Origin: Shewanella sp. | GTDB taxonomy: Bacteria; Pseudomonadota; Gammaproteobacteria; Enterobacterales; Shewanellaceae | Length of the DNA stretch: 13,610 nt | Direction: 5' to 3' | NCBI GenBank assembly: GCA_004195335.1 | Contig: SDWK01000141.1 | Coordinates: 1 to 13,610, forward strand | Shown here: one piece after another, positions 6,770-13,610 of the stretch | Position numbering within the stretch: position 1 is the stretch's first letter | Layout of the letters: the number at the start of each line of letters is the position of its first letter | The notes under the pieces: model-generated | What the model was told of the DNA's origin: nothing | The model's input: the letters and a program-made list of their open reading frames with translations, nothing else | Database searches by the model: none | Program-made: the position numbers and the translations under genes

Positions 6770-8942
6770 TTCTCTGACCTCCGGCGAGTAAACCTTTGCT
6801 TAGTTGTTCCAGCACTTCAGCTTTGGGGCCATCGGCAACCACATGGCCTCTGTCGAGTACGATAATACGGTCGACCAGCTTTAACAGGTGCATCTTATGG
6901 GTAATAAGCAGCAAAGTTCGGTCTCTTGTGACGTTTTCCATGGCTTTAATAAATTGTTTCTCGGCTCTTGCATCTAAACTCGCCGTTGGCTCATCCATAA
7001 GCAGTACAGGTGGATCGTTCAGCGTCGCCCTAGCCAGAGCGACGGTTTGTCTCTGACCCCGAGAAAGAGAACGACCGCCTTCACCTACCTGTTGATCTAA
7101 CCCTTCAGTTTCCAGATCGGTAAATAGACTGATGCCAGATAGTTGCACCGCTCGAATCAACTGGTGCTCGGATACCTGTCGGGTACCAAACAGAATGTTG
7201 TCTCTGATAGAGCCATGGAACAAAGTGATATCTTGAGGGAGATAACCAAAGTTTCGTCTTAAGTCAGTAGGGTGGATCTGAGCCGAATCCAGTCCATCGT
7301 ATCTCAGACTACCCTTGGTAGGTTGATAGAGTCCGACCAGCATTTTCGCCAGGGTACTCTTACCTGAACCATTCCGACCTATGATAGCGACTCTCTCACC
7401 TGGCTGAATGTTAATCGACATCGGATGTAGTACCGGTTTTTCAGAGCCCGGATAGGAGAAGCTGATATTGTCGGCACTCATTTTTCCCTGAAGACGCTGT
7501 CGGCTTACCAGATGCCCCTTATTTTCAAACTCATCTTCTTGGGTCATGATCTCATTAAGTTGGCGTAGCGCACTGGCTGTGTGGTTACCGCGGGTCATGA
7601 GGCCTGCAAGCTGAGCCATGGGGGATATAGCTCGGCTCGATAAGATCACGGCAGCGATGATACCACCCATAGATATTGCGTTATCGGCGACGCGGTATAC
7701 TCCCAAGATCACCACACACACTACCGAAAGCTGTACCGTAAAGTTAGCAAGGTTAGTGACAGAGGTTGAAATCTTCTTCGATTTCAACTGCCAGTTAGCA
7801 GTATGGCCAATCATCTGTTGCCAACTTTTTTGTACTAATCCCTCTGCGCCACTGGATTTTATCGATTCTAATGATGCGAGGGACTCAATTAGGTGGCCAT
7901 GTTTTAGGCTGGAGAATTTGTTGCTTTCCTCGATCGCGGCCTTTAATTTTGGCTGCATGATCAAGGTGTAAGTGATAATGATTATTCCCCCGAGCAGAGG
8001 TACAACTGCTAAGTCGCCAGCGACTAAATAAATGATTATCATGAAAAATATAGCGAATGGAAGGTCCACCAAGGTGGTAATGGTGGCCGAAGTCAAAATA
8101 TCTCGAATGCTGTCAAATTCACCTAACTGTCTGGCCATGCCGCCGACACTGGGCGAACGTTTTTCCAGCGGAATACCTATCGCTTTGGCAAACAGCCTGG
8201 ATGACACGATGATATCGACTTTTTTACCTGCGACGTCGATCAGGTAGGCGCGAAGTTGCCGCATGATAAGATCGAAGATGTAGGCGATACCCGCGCCTAT
8301 GGCTAATACCCACAGTGATTGGAATGCCAGATTAGGAACGACCTTGTCATAGACATTCATGATAAATAGTGGCGAAACCAGAGCGAAAAGGTTGACCAAT
8401 ACCGATGCGATTAACGCATCCCGGTAGATCGGTGCTGAATCTTTAAGTGTTTGAAGTAACCAGTGGCTTTTATTGTTGTGAAGATGAATATCGAAGCCCA
8501 TGTCGCCACGGTACTGCTGTTTAACCATAAACAGGTATCCGACATAGATAGCTTCAAGATCTTCAAGTGAGAGCGTTTCTTCGCCCCCAGTCTCCGGCAA
8601 CTGAATGACGGCTTTATCTGTCTCAAGATCCAATCCTCGAAGCAGGCAGGCTTTCTTATCTTTTAGCAGCAAGATACAGGGTAGGAAAATAGGAGATATT
8701 TGGTTTAACCCTTTACGGGTTAACTTTGCAGCCATCCCCGCTCGAGCTGCGGCCTGAGGCACCAAGTCTGGTGTGAGTACACTACCAGATAAGGGGAGGC
8801 CTGCCGCCATAGATTCACTGGAGCAAGGGCTGCCGAAATATTCGGTTAGTAACACTAAACTGTCTAACAGGGGATCGACTGACACTCTTTGAGAGGCAGA
8901 GACGGTCCACTGATCAGTTTTCTGAGGAGCGGAAACAGACAC
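6762..8942 (-). CDS. lapB: Type I secretion ABC transporter with inactive C39-like domain (LapB/RtxB type)
   Basis: This 726-residue inner-membrane ATPase energises export of the upstream adhesin. Residues about 20-145 form a C39-like domain. The usual catalytic context (Cys in a DCGP-like motif and a later HFVV-like His) is absent, so it should dock substrate rather than cut a leader, as in HlyB. A six-helix membrane domain spans about 170-450. The nucleotide-binding domain follows, with Walker A GRNGSGKST (522-530), Q-loop Gln570, signature LSRGQ (626-630), Walker B LLMDEP (647-652) and H-loop His682. LSRGQ in place of LSGGQ is common in this subfamily. The start is GTG at 8942 with AAGGA about 11 nt upstream, which is a modest site. 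The gene follows the adhesin after a 108-bp spacer and overlaps the HlyD gene by 8 bp. In Shewanella it has also been called rtxB. Confidence 0.95.
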   Translation of the reverse strand: MSVSAPQKTDQWTVSASQRVSVDPLLDSLVLLTEYFGSPCSSESMAAGLPLSGSVLTPDLVPQAAARAGMAAKLTRKGLNQISPIFLPCILLLKDKKACLLRGLDLETDKAVIQLPETGGEETLSLEDLEAIYVGYLFMVKQQYRGDMGFDIHLHNNKSHWLLQTLKDSAPIYRDALIASVLVNLFALVSPLFIMNVYDKVVPNLAFQSLWVLAIGAGIAYIFDLIMRQLRAYLIDVAGKKVDIIVSSRLFAKAIGIPLEKRSPSVGGMARQLGEFDSIRDILTSATITTLVDLPFAIFFMIIIYLVAGDLAVVPLLGGIIIITYTLIMQPKLKAAIEESNKFSSLKHGHLIESLASLESIKSSGAEGLVQKSWQQMIGHTANWQLKSKKISTSVTNLANFTVQLSVVCVVILGVYRVADNAISMGGIIAAVILSSRAISPMAQLAGLMTRGNHTASALRQLNEIMTQEDEFENKGHLVSRQRLQGKMSADNISFSYPGSEKPVLHPMSINIQPGERVAIIGRNGSGKSTLAKMLVGLYQPTKGSLRYDGLDSAQIHPTDLRRNFGYLPQDITLFHGSIRDNILFGTRQVSEHQLIRAVQLSGISLFTDLETEGLDQQVGEGGRSLSRGQRQTVALARATLNDPPVLLMDEPTASLDARAEKQFIKAMENVTRDRTLLLITHKMHLLKLVDRIIVLDRGHVVADGPKAEVLEQLSKGLLAGGQRNE

Positions 8943-8988
8943 CTAAAAGCTTATCCTTAAGATTTTATTATGGAATTATTCTTATTGT

Positions 8989-9017
8989 ATTATAAAAGTA
9001 TTAGTCAAGATGGTCTA
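8989..9017 (-). promoter_or_regulatory. Possible sigma-70 promoter for the exporter operon
   Basis: On the minus strand TATAAT (8994-8989) is a perfect -10 box. A TAGACC hexamer (9017-9012), matching TTGACA at four of six positions, lies exactly 17 bp upstream. The -10 box is 46 nt before the GTG of the transporter gene. The -35 box falls in an arm of the preceding terminator hairpin. The region is very AT-rich, so a chance match is possible. Confidence 0.35.
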
Positions 9018-9036
9018 TTTTGCTATAGACCATCTT
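9007..9036 (-). terminator. Hairpin terminator or attenuator after the adhesin gene
   Basis: AAGATGGTCTAT (9007-9018) and ATAGACCATCTT (9025-9036) form a perfect 12-bp stem with a 6-nt loop, starting 14 bp after the adhesin stop. On the minus strand the stem ends in CTT and continues GACTAATACTTTTAT, so the U-tract is broken. It could end most adhesin transcripts, let some read into the exporter genes, or protect the mRNA 3' end. Confidence 0.65.
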
Positions 9037-9050
9037 ATTAATTAGCGGAA

Positions 9051-12000
9051 TTATGGAAGCAAATAGGTAACTTGATCATCATCCGAGTGGTGATTAGACC
9101 CTGGCCCTTCAGCAAACGTAGTAGGCGTAGTCGTTTCATCGGTTGAATTACTGATGATTAAAGCTCCGTTTCCATTGTCACCGAGTAACCCTTGAATAAT
9201 CGCCCCTTCATCATTGCCAAACGTCTTACTCAAGTCGAAGCCATCTAAGACGATATGCTGCTCGTAGTTACCATCAAGATCTGCATCGATATCGATAGAT
9301 GTTGAAGGCGTCGAAGTGGTGTTGTCGACAGTAAAGTGGAGGTATTCAGCAAGCTGATGTCCACTCTCAACATGTAGAAGGTCGCTAAGATCTAGCTTAT
9401 CTTCACCTAGATTAAAGTCAGTAATATGGTCTGTACCGGTTGAGCCCGCGGACCACACGAAGGTATCAGCACCAGTGGGACCTGAAGGGGCATCACCAGT
9501 TAGAGTATCATCGCCTAACCCACCGATAAGCGTATCATTACCTAGCCCTCCGATGAGGTAATCCGCTCCCGTTCCACCATCCAATGTGTCATCACCACCT
9601 TGACCGAAGAGGATATCTTTACCTTGGCCACCATTGAGAGTGTCGTCACCGTCATTGCTATTTGAGATATCAAATTCGGATATGTGGTCACGAATGTAAG
9701 CATGAATATCTTCTAGGTTAATATCGCCAGCAGTTTGACCAGTCTCACCTGCAATATATTTTTGCAGGGCAACAAAGCCTTGGCCATCAATATCTTCAAA
9801 CTTCACTAGATCACCGAAGATAATGTCATTACCTTGGCCGCCATCAGAGTTGTCATCTCCTTGGCTTAGCAGTGTTTCAGAACCCAGAATCACACTCGCA
9901 AGATCGCTAACATTAATCTGTGCTTGCACATCACCGTCAGTGTCATACAGTTTGAGTGTTTCAGTTGATACCCCCCCTCCGATACCTACCGCTCTAACTT
10001 CCGATACGGCATTAAGCAGGCTAAAAGTATGCTGAGTTTGGTTATTTGTACCAGAGTTATCCGTATAACTATAAGAACCATTTTGATAGACAGTGACCTG
10101 CCCTAGGTAGTCATCAGTGTAAGCCGAATAAACTCTGCCACTGCTATCTACAAGTGTCTTACCACCAACCTCAATGGTTTCTCCACGCTGATAATTATTA
10201 CTGTTGAGTAAGTCCGTCAACGAAATAAAGTGATTAGTCTGGCTGTTAACACCTATATAGAGTGAATCAGCGCTATCATAATGCTTATTGTTAGGGTTTC
10301 CATCGGTGATAAAATAGGTTAGGTTTGTGCCGCCATTATTGGCGATATTGCTGCTATTAAACCACTCGATAACAGAGTCAAAGCCTGCTTCATAGTTAGT
10401 ATTTCCATCTGTATATACACTTTTTACTGCATCTTGTAGTGTTTTAAGCGCATTGGTGTCTGAAAGGTCTACAGATACATTAACCTTTGTACCAGATGCA
10501 AAATCGATGAATAGTAAATTGACAGTGCCAGCCTGTACGCCTGTCGCACTATCAAGTAAAGTCTCAAAAACACTGGCCAGCTGGGCTTTTGCCGTTTCAA
10601 TCTCACCACTCATGCTACCAGATGAATCTAAGACAAAAGCCAGATTATAGTCTTCACCTGAGACTATCTGTAAGCCTTCGGTATCACTCACTATAATGTC
10701 ATGGTTCTCGGTACCACTAAGGACGTTGTCTCCGTCGGTACCAGAGCTATATTGATAACCCCTAGTTGGAATGACATCAAAGAAAACTGTCGCAGTGTCA
10801 GCCAGACCAGAAGGGTCTGTGATGGTGTAATCGAAACTAGCAGGCCCTGTATAACCCTCTTCAGGGGTGAATACTAAGTTACCTTGTGCATCAATAACGA
10901 CCGTTCCATGACTTGCATTGCCGGAACTGGTGATCTCAATGGCATCGCCATCTGGGTCACTATCATTTCCTAAGATTGTCGAAGCTTGGAAGGTAAATAC
11001 CGTGTCTTCCATAACATAAGCTGGTTGAGTGAGTATCTGATCACCCAGTGGTGTATAGCCACCAATTTGGGTGCCATTTTGTTCAAACTGGCCAAGTTCT
11101 ATATCCAGTTCGTAAGCACCAGCTTGATCCCAATACACTATCTCTATTTCATGGCTACCACTTGTTGCGATGTCGAAGTAGATATGGCCATCTTCACCTG
11201 GGTAACGAATATTCGAGGATTGATTCTTTGAGAAGATAGCAACGACTTCGCCATCAATCTTAATAGCATAGCCATCATCAGCAGTTACTTTTAAACCGTA
11301 GCGGCCTGCATCAAGTTGCACAGCGCCTTGCATATGCAAGATAGCATCTGAGGTGTTACCTGGATCTGCTGTTAGACTCGCGGCATCGCTACCCAGGAAG
11401 GTTTGTAAACTCTGCCCAGTGCCTAGATTACCATCTCCCCAGCCATAGCTTAGGCTAGTCGCAGTAAATAGAGCATCTGGATCATTGTTGTTGATAAAGG
11501 TCATCACCTGATCGACAGATGAGAGGTTACCTCCGTCAGAGCCTTGGCTATAGCCATAGTAACTACTTGTTAAGCCACTACCAAGGTAGTCGTTTCCTGC
11601 ATCGGGTGCGAGGTTATGGTCAGCTACATTGACTGTGACGCTAGATGTTGCACTCTCTCCTGAACCATCGGTGGCAATGACTTGAATACCTGTTACTAGT
11701 AGGTTGTCGACGTCAATATTGTGCGGGAATTTACCAAGTAACTCGGCATCGAGAATGACGGAGCCTTGTTGTCCTGCTGCAATAGCATCCCAGTCCAGGC
11801 TTAACTTAAGCAGATCTCCACGTCCATTAATTGAACCAATGAGATCGCCACTCTCGATACGCCATTCCATATCTTGGCCCTTAGGTAGGCGAATACCTTG
11901 TACTTCAATGTTGTCGGTATCACCAAAGCTAAAGCTATTGATCTCAGTATCACCCGCTTTGAACAGTAATGCCTCTGTGTCATTGTCTGCTGCATCCGAG

Positions 12001-13610
12001 AGTAATGTCGCTTCATCGAGCTGTGCAACTGCGTTGGTCGTTAATACTGATAATGATGTAGGAGCGTTCAGTATCACGCTGAAATCATTATCACTATCCA
12101 CATCACCATCGCTGTCTATTACATCTACGGTAAAGTCGAGTGTCGTACCGGATGAATCGATTGTAATTGTTTCGGTAAACAAGCCCTGAAGATTAAAGTC
12201 AGTGCCACTATCAGCCTTTGAAAGTTTAAGGAGGCTAACTTCAACAATCGATGAACTGGATAGGTAGGTTTCAAACTCATCACTTGTGCCGGTGAAGGTT
12301 AATTCTGTGATCTCTCCAAGAGCATTCTTACCCTGCACAAAGAAGGTGGCATCACCAGTATAAACTTTGCCACTGTTTAAACTTAAGGCTACCTGAATGT
12401 TACTAGTCGTGGGCTGCTGGAATGACAGAATCAGTGTGTCACCCGCGCCAATATCTTTTCCTGAGCCGACACCGATACCATTGTTGCTGTTGTTTACACT
12501 AGCAACATTGCCATTAGATGTACCGGTTACTGTACATAAGGTATCTACTGTGGCATCGGTACCGTATTGCAGCTCTCCATTTAGGTAGATAAATAGGTTG
12601 TCGCCATTACCTGCAGTTATGCTTCCGGTGAAATCAGCAGTCGTTTCTTGAATCATGGTGATCGAATCTACCAGATTAACTACGTATTCACCCGAGTTAG
12701 GATCCACGGATAAAGTAAAGACCAGTGATTGTCCGGCATTTGCATCGCTATAGTCGGATATAGTGGTATTTGAATCTGTATAGGCATACATGAGATCTGG
12801 ATTGGCTGGATCGACATAATAGAAAATTGTCTCTCCACCAGTAGTCTGGCCTGAGTCTGCGAAATACAGTTCATTACCTGCTTCGTTACTCCATCCCGCT
12901 ACATTACCTGTCAAATCTGCAGAGTAATCAGTGTCTGCACCACCAACTGTTAGGCTTCCGGTGTATGTACCAGTTAGGTTGTCGGTAACAAGGCTGCTTA
13001 CCGATGCTTCAGGTGCATCATCTTCGATAATAACGTTGAAGCTGCCGTTGGTTGTTCCGCCATCGCCATCAGATACATTAATACCAAAGTCGAGTGAAAG
13101 ATTATCTTCACTCGTTGTATCAGTGTGATCGACAGGAGCGAGTAGAGTGACATTATAACTCCAATCACCAGGAGTATTGCCAGTAGGGGCTGTTAGTACA
13201 ACAGTCATGACTTCTTGATATGAGTCAGTCCCCTCAACACCGATAAAGCCAGTTAATGTATCAGTGCCATCCCATGACCATTGAACCGTTTCACCACCAG
13301 AAGTCAATGCTGTTGCAGGGCCAGAGAGGGATACAGCTAAGTTACCACTATCAACATCTTCGATACTGATGGTACCGCTCGCAGCCACTGCGTTAGTCGT
13401 ATCGGTATTGCCTGTGTCGTCAACCAGACCATCAGTTAGGCCTTCTTCAGAGACTCGAATGATAGAAGCTGATTGGATTACAGGATCATCGTTGGTGCCG
13501 CTAATGTTGAACTTAACCGTTGATGGGGTGCCATCGATACTGGTGACATCGAAGGTCTCAGTGAGCGGGGTTGAATCCGTGTTGAGCTCATCAAATGCGC
13601 TGTTTGCTTC
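9051..13610 (-). CDS. bpfA: Giant RTX biofilm adhesin BpfA/LapA type, C-terminal part (5' end outside window)
   Basis: The frame is open from the window edge at 13610 to the TAA at 9051-9053, giving 1519 visible residues; no start belongs to this part, and the GTG at 13388 is an internal valine. Numbered from that valine, the modules are as follows. VCBS/Ig-like repeats lie up to about residue 595, ending in motifs such as ISGTNDDP and IEDDAP. A PA14-like module (about 600-768) has a calcium-type DDG (704-706). A cadherin-like module (about 787-872) contains DSDPDGD. A von Willebrand A domain (about 912-1140) has a complete MIDAS: DSSGS (921-925), Thr997 and Asp1029. RTX nonapeptides lie at about 1182-1193 and 1245-1299. 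A C-terminal secretion segment begins near GADTFVW (1306-1312). The protein is acidic and nearly free of Cys. It should be exported by the adjacent type I system and anchored by its unseen N-terminus, where BpfG would cut. It mediates surface and cell-cell attachment. Confidence 0.93.
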   Translation of the reverse strand, partial: EANSAFDELNTDSTPLTETFDVTSIDGTPSTVKFNISGTNDDPVIQSASIIRVSEEGLTDGLVDDTGNTDTTNAVAASGTISIEDVDSGNLAVSLSGPATALTSGGETVQWSWDGTDTLTGFIGVEGTDSYQEVMTVVLTAPTGNTPGDWSYNVTLLAPVDHTDTTSEDNLSLDFGINVSDGDGGTTNGSFNVIIEDDAPEASVSSLVTDNLTGTYTGSLTVGGADTDYSADLTGNVAGWSNEAGNELYFADSGQTTGGETIFYYVDPANPDLMYAYTDSNTTISDYSDANAGQSLVFTLSVDPNSGEYVVNLVDSITMIQETTADFTGSITAGNGDNLFIYLNGELQYGTDATVDTLCTVTGTSNGNVASVNNSNNGIGVGSGKDIGAGDTLILSFQQPTTSNIQVALSLNSGKVYTGDATFFVQGKNALGEITELTFTGTSDEFETYLSSSSIVEVSLLKLSKADSGTDFNLQGLFTETITIDSSGTTLDFTVDVIDSDGDVDSDNDFSVILNAPTSLSVLTTNAVAQLDEATLLSDAADNDTEALLFKAGDTEINSFSFGDTDNIEVQGIRLPKGQDMEWRIESGDLIGSINGRGDLLKLSLDWDAIAAGQQGSVILDAELLGKFPHNIDVDNLLVTGIQVIATDGSGESATSSVTVNVADHNLAPDAGNDYLGSGLTSSYYGYSQGSDGGNLSSVDQVMTFINNNDPDALFTATSLSYGWGDGNLGTGQSLQTFLGSDAASLTADPGNTSDAILHMQGAVQLDAGRYGLKVTADDGYAIKIDGEVVAIFSKNQSSNIRYPGEDGHIYFDIATSGSHEIEIVYWDQAGAYELDIELGQFEQNGTQIGGYTPLGDQILTQPAYVMEDTVFTFQASTILGNDSDPDGDAIEITSSGNASHGTVVIDAQGNLVFTPEEGYTGPASFDYTITDPSGLADTATVFFDVIPTRGYQYSSGTDGDNVLSGTENHDIIVSDTEGLQIVSGEDYNLAFVLDSSGSMSGEIETAKAQLASVFETLLDSATGVQAGTVNLLFIDFASGTKVNVSVDLSDTNALKTLQDAVKSVYTDGNTNYEAGFDSVIEWFNSSNIANNGGTNLTYFITDGNPNNKHYDSADSLYIGVNSQTNHFISLTDLLNSNNYQRGETIEVGGKTLVDSSGRVYSAYTDDYLGQVTVYQNGSYSYTDNSGTNNQTQHTFSLLNAVSEVRAVGIGGGVSTETLKLYDTDGDVQAQINVSDLASVILGSETLLSQGDDNSDGGQGNDIIFGDLVKFEDIDGQGFVALQKYIAGETGQTAGDINLEDIHAYIRDHISEFDISNSNDGDDTLNGGQGKDILFGQGGDDTLDGGTGADYLIGGLGNDTLIGGLGDDTLTGDAPSGPTGADTFVWSAGSTGTDHITDFNLGEDKLDLSDLLHVESGHQLAEYLHFTVDNTTSTPSTSIDIDADLDGNYEQHIVLDGFDLSKTFGNDEGAIIQGLLGDNGNGALIISNSTDETTTPTTFAEGPGSNHHSDDDQVTYLLP
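9492..9650 (-). repeat. RTX nonapeptide repeat block of the adhesin
   Basis: About five consecutive GGxGxDxLx nonapeptides are visible (GGQGKDILF, GQGGDDTLD, GGTGADYLI, GGLGNDTLI, GGLGDDTLT) after a partial one (GDDTLN). They form calcium-loaded beta-rolls that fold outside the cell and assist type I secretion. Confidence 0.93.
9810..9845 (-). repeat. Isolated upstream RTX repeat
   Basis: DGGQGNDIIFGD is a single RTX-type repeat between the von Willebrand A domain and the main block. It is separated from that block by a roughly 50-residue non-repeat segment (FEDIDGQGFVALQKYI and onward). Split RTX blocks with such a spacer are common in large type I adhesins. Confidence 0.8.
9969..10655 (-). 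other. Von Willebrand factor A domain of the adhesin
   Basis: The domain starts near DYNLAFVLDSSGS. The MIDAS metal site is complete: Asp921, Ser923 and Ser925 of DSSGS, Thr997 in GNTNYE and Asp1029 in FITDG. After ITDG comes an insertion of about 95 residues before the AVGIGGG strand, including LGQVTVYQNGSYSYTD. A metal-dependent adhesive or protein-binding role is likely from the family. Confidence 0.88.
11085..11591 (-). other. PA14-like module of the adhesin
   Basis: The segment starts LGSGLTSSYYGY and contains HMQGAVQLDAGRYGLKVTADDGYAIKID-type features: a compact beta-sandwich strand followed by DDG (704-706) and then KIDG (710-713). It ends with HEIEIVYWDQAG. PA14 modules with an adjacent Asp pair bind calcium and sugars in other RTX adhesins. 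Sugar binding here is inferred. Confidence 0.75.

Noticed and set aside
6762..8942. Bacteriocin exporter that processes double-glycine leaders
   Set aside because: The N-terminal C39-like domain lacks the catalytic Cys and His context, and the neighbouring substrate is an RTX adhesin with a C-terminal signal.
11704..12189. 161-codon plus-strand open frame antisense to the adhesin
   Set aside because: It is the complement of Ser/Thr/Asp-rich adhesin coding sequence, has low complexity, no ribosome site and no recognisable motif; other plus-strand frames across the operon fail for the same reasons.
13386..13388. GTG at 13388 as the start of the adhesin gene
   Set aside because: The same frame stays open for 74 more codons to the window edge and encodes a VCBS-like module (FDVTSIDGTPSTVKFNISG), so this is an internal valine.
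13371..13391. Di-alanine AVAAS in the adhesin as a possible BpfG cleavage site
   Set aside because: LapG-type proteases cut near the adhesin N-terminus in a retention module; this is in the C-terminal part between Ig-like modules and lacks that context.

Overview
The window looks like a Shewanella-type gammaproteobacterial chromosome. It holds the biofilm-adhesin secretion and release locus known in Shewanella oneidensis as bpfA-aggA-bpfG-bpfD, the counterpart of the Pseudomonas Lap system. I infer the genus from gene order and protein features, not from a database search. All seven protein genes are on the minus strand, so transcription runs from the high coordinates to the low ones.

Layout in transcription order. 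(1) 13610-9051 is the C-terminal 1519 residues of a giant RTX adhesin; its N-terminus lies beyond the window. It carries VCBS/Ig-like modules, a PA14-like module, a cadherin-like module, a von Willebrand A domain with a complete MIDAS, RTX nonapeptides and a type I secretion C-terminal signal. (2) A 108-bp spacer holds a hairpin terminator and a possible promoter. (3) Next come the type I secretion ABC transporter with a dead C39-like domain, the HlyD-type membrane fusion protein and the TolC-type outer membrane channel (AggA/LapE). (4) An OmpA-domain lipoprotein follows. (5) Then come the periplasmic LapG-type cysteine protease (BpfG) and the inner-membrane c-di-GMP receptor LapD (BpfD). From the transporter gene to bpfD the genes overlap or are 8-29 bp apart, so they probably form one operon, which ends at a strong bidirectional terminator at 613-643.

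Working model from established Lap biology: the adhesin is exported C-terminus first through ABC-MFP-OMF and held at the cell surface by its N-terminus. BpfG cuts that N-terminus and releases the adhesin when c-di-GMP is low. BpfD, whose GGDEF and EAL sites are both degenerate here, binds c-di-GMP and then sequesters BpfG. The OmpA-like lipoprotein is the least understood member.

The left end (1-about 610) has no convincing protein gene. It contains a decaying tandem array of roughly 113-bp units. Each unit combines a tRNA T-arm-like segment, a GCCGACCA-like tRNA 3' end and, in three copies, a Rho-independent terminator hairpin. A degenerate tRNA, most like tRNA-Pro, is embedded in the array. 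It resembles the tRNA-derived repeats downstream of E. coli tyrT and suggests a tRNA gene just left of the window. Between the array and the terminator is a short segment with two interleaved inverted repeats.
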